DNA from: Sisyra terminalis
Lineage: Eukaryota > Arthropoda > Insecta > Neuroptera > Sisyridae
Length of the DNA: 64,000 nucleotides
Assembly: GCA_958496175.1 (NCBI GenBank)
Contig: OY292275.1
Location: forward strand, 31,163,001-31,227,000
Direction of reading: 5' to 3'
The notes under the pieces were generated by a model that made no database searches, was not told the DNA's origin, and saw only the letters and a program-made list of their open reading frames with translations. This document shows positions 1-13,879 of the stretch, one piece after another (position 1 is the first letter of the stretch; each line of letters begins with the position of its first letter). Both the position numbers and the translations under genes were made by a program.

Positions 1-800
1 TTATAATTTATTCATCATGTTTGTTAGTCCGTACGTTATTAATTGCCATTTTACCTATGAACTTGAATAAGTTTTTTTTTTAAATTTTAAAGGATTGACA
101 TCTTTTATAAAGATGAAATTTGGAAGGAAATTTTTTCTGACTCGCTGTAGGTATAAGAGAGTAACTTTATTGCACTTTATTTTAAAGTTGAATAATAAAT
201 TGCAGTAGTACACCACACCTAAATTGAAAAAGTAAAAAAATCACTATATCTATCATTAGATAGATTTTGAATAATGACAATAATTTTTTAATGTTTTTTT
301 TTTCTTTTAAGTCATAGTTCGTAAATATAAGTTTCTAAAATTGTATAAAGTTTACTCTCTCTATCAAGCCTTTTAACTAACGGTAACATTTTTTGGTAAA
401 AATAAGAGCCTCTAAATATACCTTCAACGATTTTTGGTTTGAATAAAATATGTCGAGTATTTATGAAAAATTTCATTATTTCCAACATATCCAATATTCT
501 CTAAAACTAGGGATGATTTTTTTCCACGCCAGAAGCGTGTGAGTATTTCATTGAATACGAGGTTTATTTATTACGAGGTCTCTGATCGTAGGCCTTGAAA
601 AATTAAAACAAATATTCCAAATTGAACCAATATTTGGTGCATTTTGTATTTTCTAATTTGTAAAAAGTTTGTCATATCTATCTAACTTTTCAACTATCGG
701 TGAAAGTTTTGGAAAAAATACGAATGGTAGTGCAAATACTTCAAAATATTTTTAATTTAAATATATTATGTTTGGTTTTTGAGGAATGGATATTTTCCAG
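1..800. other. AT-rich intergenic stretch, no gene seen
   Basis: No open frame here has coding character. The sequence is AT-rich with scattered homopolymer runs. I see no recognisable repeat boundary before the MITE that begins near 801. Confidence 0.5.
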
Positions 801-1529
801 TATGGGAACACAGGGCGGAATGGGGTACCGGGGCGGGATGGGAAATGAAATTAGCGTTTGCTACAGGTGACAAAAACGCGTAAAAATCATACTCAATGTT
901 CAATTAACTGTGCTGCGTTATAAGAAGTGGCTATCGCCAGTGAAGAGTGCAGTTGTTTTTATTTTTATCAAAAATCGAAATAAACGTTTCCGAATTCTAT
1001 ATATCCATATCTTCTGCCATCATAGTCGTGCTTGTGGGAAAGGTGCTTTGGGGCACAATGGGTGGGGCGGAATATACCATTCATTCGGATATACCATTCA
1101 GATAGTATTTCCCATTCAGAGAGACATTTTTATTTTATCAGCAGATAGTGCGTACATATATAAGGAAAACTAGCCGATAATCCATATATAAGAAAGGTCG
1201 GAAGATACAGAGGTAATCTACTTATATCGTCATAAACACGATGATGACATGTCTTCATTTGCGAACTAAGCCAATAACAAGTATCCTATTGCGTCCCAGG
1301 CTCATTTCCCATTGTGTCCCAGGGGGTGGGGCAGAATGGGAAATTTTCATTTTTTTTGAAACCTAACTTTTTAATATTAATTATTAATTTAAATCAATAA
1401 AACCTTGTTTTATTTGTAGAGAATGAATTAAATAAGTATATAAATTACAAAACAATGAGATTGTTTCTTTAAACTTCTCGTAAATTGTAATTAAAGTTTG
1501 GGTACCCCGTTCCGCCCCAGGTTCCCCTA
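801..1529. mobile_element. MITE-like DNA transposon with about 29-bp terminal inverted repeats
   Basis: The left end (GGGAACACAGGGCGGAATGG, about 804-823) and the reverse complement of the right end (about 1500-1529) agree at roughly 24 of 29 positions. The ends share the core GGGGTACC, and TA lies at each terminus, consistent with TA target-site use. The interior repeats GGGCGGAAT-type motifs near 1060 and 1320. The 87-residue open frame at 910-1173 lies inside the element and has no recognisable domain. A diverged copy of the right 175 bp lies at 22696-22870, which supports a mobile origin. The superfamily is not established. Confidence 0.7.
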
Positions 1530-2990
1530 CACGTTATTTTGTAATGCTTTCAAAAAAAAATATATGTTTATCAGATCTACAAAGCATTTTTTAATTTTTA
1601 TTTATAAATTAATAAGGAATATTTATTTATATTGATTTCAAGTTATAGCCAAATTAATTACAATTAATTAATGTGTAGGGCAATGAAATTTGCACAATGC
1701 ATAACAATAATAACAATTCTATTGACTAACTAGTGACAAAGAGAAGGGTTCTTAAGTACATGTAGAAAGAATTTTCGTTCTTACTCGCTCAAGATATTAT
1801 TCATTGTAAGGTTTGTATAATTTACATTTCAAATCACTTTGTACAGGTACTGACAGGTACAAAGTAAAACAGTCTGTATAGTGTTGCGTTTACTAACAAC
1901 TAGTATTTGCGGGAACAGTAATTGTTACTGGAACTCGCATTCTTACAATAAGTAGGCACTATATAGTCTATCATATGCTTTATTTTATTCGACAGATCAG
2001 ATCAAAGGATATTTGGGACAGCTACATTTTACTTCCTAAAAGTAGGAATGTTTGCATGTTTTTTTTAAAGTATTTATATTTTATTGATTATTTCCATGTA
2101 TATATATTTTTTTCCTTAAATATAATTTCCATTTAAGATTCAGTTTTTAGTATTAAAAAATATATTTTGAATCTACCTTGTAATTTTTTGAACTGAAAAA
2201 TCAAAAAACTCATTATGTTTATTTAATCATATTGAAACTTCGTTAATTAGTTGAATTGTAATGTTTTAGGTCGGTCAAATCTGGCAATGTCGCATTTCCT
2301 ATTTTTTTTTTATTTTATTTACGAATTTTTCGTTATTTCAATTTTAATACCAATGTTACAACTTTCTCATTTATGGCTAAACTTTCATTAGGGGCCGATT
2401 TAATCGCGATTTTAATTAAAAACAAAGTAGAAAATGCAACGTTACCAGACTTACTAGATATTGACCGATCTAAAAGTGTCTAGAGCCAAATTTTGAATTC
2501 AAACACAAAGTGCAAATAATTCTAAAGATAAACATATTTAAAAATTTATGTTATTGTGGTTTCGACACATCTTATTACTGTTTTGTGAACTCTTGTTTTT
2601 ATATTCTTACATATTGTAGGAATTTAAAAAATTGAGAAAATTAAAAGAAGAATCTCACGTTAGTGAAATAAAAATCAAATCGAATTAAATGCTTTTTTTA
2701 AAGTTGGTTGAATATTTTTTTTTAAAAACCAAATTTCAATTGAAAAATAAATAAATAAGGACTTAGCATTGATTTAAACTACCAATGTTAGTACTTTTTA
2801 AAACTGTATTTGGTTGGGTTTCTCTAATAATCTGAAAATTAATATGCCAGGCAGGCAAAACCGGGCATATTAGCTAACTATTATGTATTGAGGTTTTTTC
2901 ATTTTATTCATTAAAGAAAATTCTTCGTAAATTCGATATAAGGAGGTGTATGGCGTGTACAGTATATAGTATGGAACGCAGTTATGTTCA
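1530..2990. other. AT-rich intergenic stretch, nothing recognised
   Basis: There is no open frame with coding character, no SINE head and no clear inverted repeat. Only homopolymer-rich AT sequence is visible. Confidence 0.45.
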
Positions 2991-3023
2991 CATACTGAAA
3001 AGCACCAATAGAAAGTTCTTAAA

Positions 3024-3153
3024 TGACGTCATACTTGAAATGACGTCACAAGAGCTTTTTCCATTGGCTTATTGTTACGCAACCCGAAATTCAACTTTAC
3101 ATTAGATGTTGGCTGTATCTTTTATAAATAACGAGATTAGGTTTGTGACGTCA
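3024..3153. promoter_or_regulatory. Cluster of three TGACGTCA (CRE-type) octamers
   Basis: Perfect palindromic CRE octamers occur at 3024-3031, 3041-3048 and 3146-3153 in otherwise AT-rich DNA. CREB/ATF-family bZIP proteins bind this octamer. No gene starts nearby, so this may be part of an old repeat rather than a working enhancer. Confidence 0.35.
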
Positions 3154-3199
3154 CAATGTGTGGGCGAAAAATTTTAAAGCTTAGACGCAAGTGATTCAG

Positions 3200-4380
3200 A
3201 ATTTTCTATTGATCGTTGGAAGGGTATTGCGACACAAATTCCAAGAATTTCAACTGCCAGAACAGTGTCATACATCCCCAAATAAAGATAATAATTTCGT
3301 GGAGGCCTTTGAGAAGTTTTTCCTTTCCTAATAATACGAAAAATCAATTTCTTTTCAACCTTGAACTTTTTTACGATGAATCAATGAAACCTTTTATTTT
3401 CTGAGCTTTATTATTTAAATTTGGTTAAATATTTTGGTCAAATTAACTAATTAAAATAATAGATACCTAATAATTAAAATACAATAATATAAACTAAAGG
3501 TACGACATATAAACATTTTTTATTTTTAATATAATACAGTATTAATGAAATAAATTATGAAATAATGCATCCTCAAAATAAACGTTTAATAGTAAAATAT
3601 CAACAATATTAGGTTTTCATTTAAAGTTTGAGTAACATAAAAAAAACAAGTTTTTACATTACCCACTATCAACTATGTAACTTGCCTTAACGATATCACA
3701 AAATCTAGGTCCTTATTTTTATTATTTATAAAATAAGCAATAATATTAAGATGTACATAGTTTTTACAAAAGAGGATGATACGTATACAAATCTTAATTT
3801 TACGATGAATTTCTTGCCTTTTGAATATTGGAAAACATATCAGTCATTTAAAAAAATAGGTAACTCATAAGAAATTTAATGATATTTTTTGCAACTTCGC
3901 GAGTAATTTTTTTTGTTAATTTCTATGTGGCTAATACAAACCGTTAAATTAAAAGTATAAAATCGAAGTGAATTTGATAGTTCATTGATTGTCAAATTTT
4001 GGTTACCATTGAACTTTGATTTGTGATTTATCATATTGAATGAAAAATGTTTATAAATTAGATTTTTAACGGTAAAAATCCTTAGCATCGAGTAATGAAT
4101 AAGGAGATTCATTTTCTATTTGTAATAATTGATATACATATTAAATGGGATTTTTTTTGTAGTCCGAATTATTCATTTAACCGTAAGTATAACCTATCAA
4201 ATTTATTAGCTATATGCTTAAGCTATATTTTCTCAAGGTTCTCAAGGTACAGATAAAAAAGGAATGGTTGCTACTCTCAACTGAATAAATATACATTTCT
4301 ATGAATATTTAGGTGACGCAAATAAACCAAGTATTTTTTTTCGAGTCTCTTATTGAAATTTGTTAATTTATCAAGTTATA
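3200..4380. other. AT-rich intergenic stretch
   Basis: Short open frames at 3216-3404 and 3876-4112 have no recognisable domain and the base composition of their surroundings. I treat them as chance open frames. Confidence 0.45.
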
Positions 4381-4387
4381 TATTAAC

Positions 4388-5330
4388 TAGTAGTCGCCCG
4401 TTGCATTCGCAACTAAAGGTTTTATCTCAATAAAATGTTTAATATATGATAATGTAGTTAATCAACAATCGAAATTTTAAATTTAATAATCAGTTTTGTT
4501 AATATAAAAAAAGTTTATCTAAAATATATTAAGAAACAAAATATAAATGTTTTTTATATCATTTTAATAACAACATTGAAAATAACGTCATTTCACTAAA
4601 TTTATATGAAACTTTAATACTTATGTAGTACTTATACCCAATAGGCGATTTTATATTTTGGTTCGATTTTAACAATCAAACTTTTAAAATTTTTTTATCA
4701 AATTTTTTTATGAACCACTGATTACGACCTGGAGCGATTATGAATTCTGCTGAAAAGCATTAAGGGAACTATTTATTGTCATATCTTTCATTATCAACTA
4801 AATATAAAATCAATTTCAAATATAAAATCTTCCATTCTAATTTTTCTTCGATATTTAGAACAATTTGAAAACCAATTATTGTTATTGATAATAAATAAAA
4901 TATTCGAATTTACTTCCACGCTTTCCATCTATTTCCAACAATTTTGTATATACAACGTCCAAATGTGCGAAATCGAATTGCTTTTTAGTCACGATAATGA
5001 AAATAAGGGACATAATTTTTTTTCGTTTTACATTGTATTTTCAAATATAAGTACACATTTGTGTCTATGAAATTTGGAAAGTGTTTTCCTGATACGATAC
5101 AGATATATAATAAAAAAGGGTTTTTGAAAATTCCTCCCCTAAAAGAATGAAAAACGGTATCAAAGTTTGTACGGGATAACGTTTCATAAACAATCGAAAT
5201 TTCAAATTTAATAATCAAAGTCCGTTTTACCCCTACCAACGTTTTGAATGTGTAAGTAGGGATAACAGAGCGTATGCGCATAGCCCTGCACGCACGGACG
5301 GCAAGATAGTCAATTTATATATAAGATATA
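4388..5330. repeat. Dispersed repeat; end segment shared with 29756-29822
   Basis: The block opens with a conspicuous GC-rich motif, GTCGCCCGTTGCATTCGCAA near 4392. It closes with a segment around 5245-5325 containing GATAACAGAGCG, GCACGGACGGCA and ATAGTCAATTTATATATAAG. That closing segment recurs almost intact at 29756-29822. The reuse shows it is an interspersed repeat. The outer limits and class (non-LTR tail, Helitron or MITE) are not settled. Confidence 0.5.
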
Positions 5331-8300
5331 TAAGAAGATTAATATATATTAATTATAAGCCCCAAAAATGTTTAGAGGTTTCACAATTTTTTAAAATTTT
5401 CAAAAATAGCCAAATTTCGTTTTTTTAGAATTTTTTAATTTATTTTTTCTGTACGGCAAAATTATGCACAGTGAAAAAAAGTTTCTGAAATTTTAGCATA
5501 CGGTGGAGTGGGGTAAAATCGATCCCGAAATTGTAAAGTGCATTTTAACTGATTTATTTTATTTATTTATTATTATTTAACACTAAAACCTAATAATCTA
5601 AGTGTTTTTATTTAACGCATGGTTTATTCTTAAAATTGCATTAAATTGGATTGCAAATATCTTCTGAAGCTTATGAATTTCTTCATAAATTACAAACAGT
5701 AATGGCTGGGCAGACTTGCCATGGAACTAAGTCAAAACCACACTTACCTTAACAAAAATTATTAAATCTTATTTCCTTATATTATGGAGTAAAGGGGTAT
5801 TATTAGTATTAATTAACATAATAATAAAAATATATTTTTTTATCCTTTTTTCAATCCTCGTCAGGATATTTTTCCTCATTTTTATTGTTTGTTTTTTCGA
5901 ATCATTGTTGCAGTTTCAAAAAACCCAGTTCATGTAAATAATGCACTGGATCCACGCTTTTTTGTTAGTGCAATAGCGAAAATCGCATTTACAAATGCTA
6001 CCTAAATTATCATCATCTTTAGAAGAAGAATTTGATTTTTTTTTTCTTTGATGTCCCATCTTACAGTTGGTACAATGCAACGCATATTCGAATAAATAAG
6101 GGCTTAGGGTGGATTTGCCTCATTTACGGATTTACTCTACTGCATCTTACATCCTGCTCATACTATCTACTTTGCAAAGTTAAAATAGCCAAATCGTGTA
6201 TTTAATTTAGAACAACTTTGTTCAACTTAAAAAAATACCCAAAACGTTTATTTAGAAAGTTATAAACTGTTATATCCTCAGCCTGCCCATATCTCAATCG
6301 AAAAAAAAACATTTAAAAACTGATTCCTTGCATTTTTTTACAATTTTATACAAAAAAATAAAATACTTATATACAAATATACAAATATACAAAATACATA
6401 CATACATGAATAAAAAAAATTGTTTGGTACTTTACTTTTCGCAGTAATTGAGTCGTTTGCTCTGATAGTAGGGTAAATCAATTATTGATTTATATGTGTA
6501 TTACACTCACAAGCTTTGAAGTTTCGTCAAGAAATATCATTTGTTTCAATCAAAAAGAGATCGGTGTGAATTGGAAGTTCATTTTTAGAAAAGTAACGAT
6601 TTGTTAAGTTAGAAGGTGAGGTTCACATGAGGCTTACAAATAGATGAAATTAAACATCCATAACCAAAGATTTGTGACATCGGCCGGCCATTGGTGCCAA
6701 AAAAAATGTATAAAATTGTACTAAATTATGATGCATTTCATTTTACAAAATCAGTTCTGAGTAGGTTGGCGACATGCACGTATTGGAAAGGGCTTCTCAA
6801 GAACAATTGAATGATACGCATAAAACACCATATGACCGAGTACAACAGTCTTCGTAAGAGGGAACGTTAAAGAATGAACACGTATTCACGTACAATTCAC
6901 GACCGTGTCTATGACACAGCTCCATTTTTTTTTAAATTAAAAGTTTTACATAAATTGTATGGTTCCCAAAAATTATTTTTTTAATATTTTTCCATCGTAT
7001 CAACAATTTTTTTCTTTTAATATGCAAAAAAAAATATGGAAAATACAGGTGTAATCATTATGCAATCTGTGATTAGAACTGCCCAATTATATGCTTTGAA
7101 ACTGTATGATAAGGATACCCTAATTTAAAAAAAAACACTATTACAAATTATATCACGAGTTTTATTATAATGGATAATTTTTTAATATTGCCTTGCCATG
7201 TATGCACTACACCTTAGCGGAGTTTATGCTTAAATTGTATTTAGTATTTAACACATGTGAACACCTACAATGGGGACTACATCTGCATAAATTGTAGATA
7301 CAAAAATTAAGTTTACAAATATAAGTAGTTAGTATGTATATTATTGGAAAATCAAAATTTCAGATGGAAACAGTAGAAATATAATTCCTCCGGTTTTCTG
7401 ATGAATTTTTAGAGTATTAAGATTTGTATAAATATATAATAAAATAATGTTTCAACAGAGTAGTAGCAGTCCTTTTTTCTTTAGCGAGGGTTATGCTCGT
7501 TACGTGTTTTAAAAATTAATATTATATGTATAAATAAAAAAATAAAGTATAATATGTTCACTTTGTATCAGATTACAACTGAATTTTCTTCTTTAAAGTT
7601 GTAAAATACTTGCATATATGTATAGTATTTAAAAAGAATTTTTTTAATTGAGCATATAATACCAATTATTTCTCTGTATTCATATAATCCTTTACTAAAA
7701 TAACCCCTACTAACTCCAAAGTGAAAAAAATATTGAAATCATCGGTTACTTAAAAATTAAATAAAGGACGCTTATACTTAAATGTTGCTATTTGCTTTGT
7801 GTTTAATTTTTTCTCTTATATAATTTTTTAAAAAACTTCCACATTTATGTAATTCAGGGTTAAAATTATGTATGTATGTATAATGATTTATTGAGGTTTG
7901 TGAGAAATCTTTTATCTTTCTAATTGGTGTACCTACTGATGTAAAGAATAACGGAAAGGAAATGTTTTAGGTAAAGGCATTAAAAAAGGTTTTATTGTCA
8001 CAACGTTTGAAAACCTTACATATAATGAAATATAAAAATTAAATAGATTTTGCTGACCAATCCACCTGACACTTTTTAGCTGATGACTCATATGCCCTAG
8101 GGCACTCACCTTATTCTTTACCTGCACCACATCTTAAAGAATCCCCTCTGACAGAATGGTTTGTGTAGCTGTGGATATGCATGTGTGCGGTCTTTTAAAC
8201 TTGTTTTTAAGTTTCTTTTTTTTACTACAAACAATACAGGGTAGGAATTCATGTGATAACTTTCGAAAAATAAACTATCAAATTTGATACATTCGAAAAT

Positions 8301-10440
8301 ATAAAAATAAACCGTTGACATAATCTAAAATGTATTTTTTGAAAATTGATATTAATTGTAAAAATGTAGTTCAAAATTATTATTTCCGAAATAATATATT
8401 TACAATTATTAGAATACAGTACTGACGATATAATTAGATTAAAGATAATTATTTTCAAGTGCATTATTGCATGGTAAAAAATAAATTACTTTTTAAGATT
8501 TAGGATTTTTCTTTTTTGTATACATTAATATTTATTTTATATTGTGTTATGTTCCACCCCTTTTAATTACGAAATGTATATATTAAGTTTAAAAGGGTTT
8601 ATTTTTTATTACGACTGTATTATAACAAAGCTAAATTATGCGCTTTTCACAGAAAGTTCTAGTTGAGTTAACAGACATATGTGCATTTATTGTACGTCTT
8701 TTTTGCAAAAATTATAATTTGGATTAAATTTATTCTTTGTAGTGTTTATAATAAAATATGGATTAATAAAATATGGATTAATAAAATAATTACTTTTTGT
8801 TAAGAGTTTGTTTTTCCATTTTAAAAATTAAGAGTCGTCTCTAAGGTCGACTTTTTCGAAACTGTGTACAGTATTGGTTGATAATCATTTAACCGATTTT
8901 GATGTTTTTGGAGATTTGGAAATTATTTTATCCGTTATAAATGTATCTAGGACCTTTGTCGTAGTTAAAATACTAGTAAAAGTCTCTTATTTTGTATAGT
9001 ACTTACTTAATTTTTTCTTAAATTTTATTGTGAAAACGTGCCAAATCTTTGTTTTCAATATTTCGGAGTCATTCTGATAGAGGCTCGACGTCTATTTTAA
9101 AGAAAAAAAAAATTGTTTCACAAATATTCGGCCTTGAGATATCCTGCAGTACACACAGAAAAAAGGTACCTTCTTTCGGACAACACCTACAAAAATGAGG
9201 TGATGAAAAATATGTTTTTATTTTACTGCTAAATGCATTTTTTATAAAAATAAATTTAAAATAAAAACAGGTTTAAGGTACATTTTAAATTTTTGGGAAA
9301 ATATCATCGAAACTTTTTTGCTTCTAAACTATTAACAAAAACTTAGTTAAAATATTAAGTCTACGTTTAAAAAAAATGAAGAAAAACAACAATAAATTTT
9401 ATTAGCATATTGGCTACAAATGTAAAACATAGAAAAGTAAATGTGTAAAATTATTAAATTTGTCTCAACCCTAATCACTGGGTTTCAAAAGAAAATTTTA
9501 CTAAAATACCATACTTTTTGCTTTAAATGTAATAATCTACTCATAAGAGAAGAATATTCTTAAGCGTTTTAATGTACGATACATCTTCAACTTGGTAAAG
9601 AAATCCTCTAGGATAAGAAACGATTTAAATCATCGACTAGTAAATTTTTATTGATCCTAAAATTAAGTTAAAAATAATCATATATTTTTATCATAAATCA
9701 TAAAAAATTGCTTTGGTTATCCTAAATTATTTAGCACACTTGCATTATTTAAAGGAAAATAATTACTTTAAACATTTTCCAATTTGCCTTTTCTTCTTGG
9801 TTTATGATTTTTGGAGTTCAGCAACCAATACTATTTTATGCTTCGTGTCGCTAAGATTGAGAATAAAAGTTTTATATATTTAAAATACATAAATATAATA
9901 TACTGTTTTTATAAAATACCAAAAAATATAAAAATATTATTATGTTTCTACTAAAATAATTCAATTAATTTAAAAAACGATTTGTTATTTTTTTTTAAAT
10001 TAAAAACCTCATCTAAATATTCGCCATTAAATAACAAAAATAGATGAATATTTTTAAGTGAAACATGAAATCGTGCTTTATCTGCAAATTTTTCAATAAT
10101 AAAATTCAAAGTTCTTAAAGAACAATTTTTGCTATTTAATCAAAAACGTTTAAACCTAAACATACCTATCGTACTATTATTTTATAAAATTATTAAAAGA
10201 GAGTCATATTTTAAATTGAAATATTTCATTTTTGAAATTAACTATCCTGTAAAAATGAATTATGAACTTAGTTTTCATACTCATATTTTCAATTATTTTG
10301 TTATTTGTTTATAAGAAAAAATATTTTCACAATGCACATGCATAGATTTATTTTGTCGCTTTATTCTAATATGTAAATTGTAGACATTAATTTATAAATT
10401 TTAATTTTCAACTCAATTTCTAGATAATTATACGTTTTAA
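5331..10440. other. About 5 kb AT-rich intergenic region
   Basis: No gene seen. Possible repeat ends lie at 5510-5530 (GTGGAGTGGGGTAAAATCGA) and, inverted and weaker, near 6105-6150, which could bound an old inverted-repeat element. A short ACAAATAT/ACATACAT microsatellite lies around 6370-6410. A perfect tandem duplication of a 15-bp unit lies near 8755-8790. Open frames of 60-71 residues on the minus strand around 7933-8464 lack any domain. Confidence 0.4.
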
Positions 10441-10450
10441 GAGGTCTTAA

Positions 10451-10609
10451 TATAAATTTAAATAAATATCAAAGGATTGATGGATCAAGGAATAAAAATG
10501 CTAACAGCAATATTAGATTGCTTATTTGTATGGCTATCTAATAGTGGAATAGTGGTGTTGGTATTTTTTCCATGATCCATCAATCCTTCGATATTTATTT
10601 AAATTTATA
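10451..10609. mobile_element. Short hairpin MITE
   Basis: Arms of about 48 bp (10451-10498 and 10562-10609) are inverted copies sharing TATAAATTTAAATAAATATC and GGATTGATGGATCA, with a few mismatches. They are separated by a loop of about 63 bp. There is no coding potential. The structure fits a non-autonomous DNA transposon. Confidence 0.65.
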
Positions 10610-10619
10610 AAAATGGATC

Positions 10620-11610
10620 TTACTTATTTCTAATATGCCCTAATATATTTAACTACTTGTTTTCTTTTTAATCTCGAAGACTAAACCGATTTTGATGAGA
10701 TTACGATATTTGGTAGAACTCATTGTTGCACTTACTAAAGAATATTTACCATTATAAAAGAAAAATAAAAATGACATCTCCTACTGAAGACAGCAAAAAA
10801 TCGAGAAATCGAGTAAAGTAGTAGTAAATCGAGAAATCGTATATCATTTGATTGGTATTTAAACGTTAATAAAAGAGTTATAATATGTATTTAATTCAAT
10901 AATTTGTAAACCATTAAAGATAATTTATTAGGGAAACGAGGAAAATATTATTTCAATTTAATGTGTGACGTGGATGAAGTAGCCAGTATTAACTAGTTAC
11001 ACTAGGTATTGAAATATTTAAAAAATAAAAATATAACCATTTTGGGGTGATTAAAATTGAAGAGTGGCCAAGAATGGAACATGTTTATAAACAAATCATT
11101 ACGTGATAATGTTACATTACGTAGGTAGATTTCCCTAATGTTTGGCAAGCAAATGCAATACATAGCATTTGTTGGTCGGTAAGATTACAATTTCTAGGAA
11201 ATGTGAAGGGTCATATTGAAATGGGTGCGCCACGACGTCGTGATATTATCGATCCGATTATATTCGTGCGAAGGATGCCTGGCGCCGGTCCATTCATGTG
11301 ATATGAAGGGTGATAGGGTATAGATGGAATTGTATTTAACCCCTTATGAAAGCATAATGCATTCAAAGCTTATGCTTTAAGCTATGTACCTTTCAACAAT
11401 GGTCTTACCTTCATTTGGTATTAATTTTCACATTCGTTTTCAATATTAAGTGTCACGCATATTGTTAAAAAATTTAACAGTTGCCTATATCTGGTGTGCT
11501 TATTGGTTCATTAATTACTTATTAAGATTATTATCTTTGATTTTTGAAAATCAATAATTTATTATAGAAAATATGAATTGGAAATGAGCATAAATAAATA
11601 GGAAATGCCT
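10620..11610. other. Intergenic stretch with one repeat remnant
   Basis: A CCGATTTTGATGA motif near 10687 recurs near 14197, marking a remnant of a dispersed family. The 11215-11300 stretch is locally GC-richer (GCGCCACGACGTCGTGAT) but has no coding frame. It may belong to the upstream regulatory region of the candidate wnd promoter. Confidence 0.35.
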
Positions 11611-11619
11611 ATATTTTCT

Positions 11620-12352
11620 TATTGAACGCAGTTGTAAATTTCGATTTTTTTTATGAAGTAGTTGGTGGTGGCGTGTTGTTGGGGTGCATAATTTATTTGG
11701 GCTGTATATTTTTACAACCCTGGTTGAATCGATGGCACACTCGTAGTAAAACGGTGGATGGTTGGCCAGTTAGTCCTCCCTCATACGGCAATGTTATTGT
11801 GATGTAATAAGAAGTCGATGCAGATTCTCGCCGGTCGAGGTAGAGAGAAGTTGTTGGCGTGTGAATTTCTGTGGAGTTTTCTGGCATTGGACAGAATCGA
11901 CGAAGAGTGTTTCACTTTATGATTTTAGTTCTGTAGTCTATGCTTGTGCGCGCGCCATTTTGAACCACACAGGTTCATTACATACAATAAAAAATACCTG
12001 TTCTCATGTTGATGGTCATTGGACATTGTCTGCGAATCTGTGTTCTACGAGATAACATTTTTCAATCCACCCGTACTAATACGTTTTTATTAATTTCATA
12101 ACTATCAACAAAATGTTTCCTGTTCAGTAAAAATTGTATAAAAATTGAATAAGCTGTGTCGATTTTTGTGTTTTCGTTCAATACTATCCGTGTGAAAGAA
12201 TGTGTTTATTGTTGTTGAATTTTAAAAGCGAAGTTCGACGTTTTGGTTATGTTATGGCGAGGCTGTACAATGAGATTATTTGTTTACCTGAAATCATTTA
12301 GTGAATTAATTCATATTGGACAACGAAATTAAATTCAACATTCCAAAAAACA
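11620..12352 (+). promoter_or_regulatory. Candidate wnd promoter and 5' non-coding exon
   Basis: This block is clearly less AT-rich than its surroundings. It contains a GCGCGCGCCATTTTG motif at about 11949-11963, of the kind often found near animal start sites, and ends in an excellent 5' splice site (AAAACAG then GTATGTT, junction after 12352). The first wnd coding exon (from 21391) begins with a splice acceptor only one base before its ATG, so an upstream exon must exist, and this is the best visible candidate. No transcript evidence is available. Short open frames in the block (11622-11807, 11861-12055) would be upstream ORFs or chance. Confidence 0.35.
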
Positions 12353-12892
12353 GGTATGTTGGTACACATTTTTTTTCCATCCAAATATTTCAAAAGTATT
12401 TTTCATTTCCTTGTTTGGCTGTGGAAACTTTAAATTTCGATTTCCTTTTTATTTAAAAAATAAAACAAAACTGAATTCTTTTAATAACTATATAACTTAT
12501 TATAAAAATTCTTCCCGCAAATGTTTTTTTAAAGTTTTGCGAAAAAAACCATCTTTTTTGTTCCTCCTGTTTTAAATAATCGACGAAAGAAATAACGTCG
12601 TTAAATGCCTAATAATATTTATAAAATTTGTTAAAAATAATAAAAATAAATATAAGATCTATAAGAGTAGGTAAATCAATCGGATAATAGAAAAGAAAAT
12701 TCGGTTATTACATCGTAAGAACATCGTTCGAATTTGACCGATTTTAATTGAAATTCAATATTTTTAATTTTAATATTAGCTAATTTTCAGTGACATAAGT
12801 TAGTATGTGCTTTGGAAATATCCTAAGATGATAAAGTATGCAAATGCTTAAATAGCACTACGTTTAGACGGCAATCTATCGGTTTCATATGC

Positions 12893-13575
12893 TTTAAGGG
12901 GGGTTTTCCATGTGATATGCTTATAAAATCGTTTTTTTTTTTGCAATTTTGCACACCGCCTTATTTTAGAAATAGAGTAAGGTGGTAAAGTAGTCTTTTA
13001 AAATTGGTAATCGTTACAAAGACAAAAGTCGCTATAATTTTGACTTTAAACACGTTTTTCTCAAACCTGTGCTTTTTATACTTGCCTCCATCTCGAAAAC
13101 GGTTTGACCGACTGACTTCCAATTTATAGGGTAAACACAGCACATGTAGGCGCACGGAATGAACTTAAATTATCGAAAAATTTCGGATATTTCTATGTTT
13201 GTACATAACAAAAAACACCGGCGGAATTGTAACTTTTTTTTCAGAAGTTTGCTAAAAGTCGAATTTTCTATATTTCCAATTGATTTTATATCATTCGATG
13301 CTTTTTTAACCTTACAGATTAAAACGCCGTTTTTTATTTGAGGTAAGCCTATCAGCCGAAATCGTGGAGGAGCTGAATGTTCATTTTTTCGAATTGGATG
13401 TCTTCGGATAGCTACAACTTACGCTTTACTGGAGATATTTTGCTAAAAATGTATATAGATTCGCTTAAAATAAATATAAACTAATGGTAAAAATCTCAAA
13501 GCTCTCTGTTTTCATTGGTCCTCAAAAAAAAAAATGTTTAAAAAACAGGCTTTCATACGGGAGAACCGCCTTAAA
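12893..13575. mobile_element. TTAA-flanked inverted-repeat element
   Basis: The left end TTTAAGGGGGGTTTTCC and the inverted right end TTTAAGGCGGTTCTCC lie next to TTAA at 12894-12897 and 13571-13574. TTAA target duplications are characteristic of piggyBac elements. There is no transposase frame, so it would be non-autonomous. Open frames inside (12961-13155, 13159-13341) show no domain. Confidence 0.55.
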
Positions 13576-13879
13576 CATAAGCACCGGTAAATAGAAATTT
13601 TAGATCAACTACTTACCTATATGTTACCTAGATGGAATGTTTGATTATTATTTCTGTAAGGAATTTCAATTTTTAGAAAATCATTAATTCAATGCGCCTA
13701 TATAAATAAATCAATTACTACCAACTGTCCCCTTTTTGCAAGACTCACATTGTAATTGGGTAAGGTACATAAAATTCACTTGTGCCATATCTTCGAACCA
13801 CTGATTTTTAAAATGAGTAACCCTGGCATAAATCTTTCTGTAATTATATTTAACAAATTTTAGATTTGGCGTATACATT

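Noticed and set aside
910..1173. 87-residue plus-strand open frame
   Set aside because: It lies wholly inside the inverted-repeat MITE and matches no protein family I know.
5510..6150. Inverted-repeat element bounded by GTGGGGTAAAATC-type ends
   Set aside because: The two ends are too weakly alike to support a call; noted only as a possibility.
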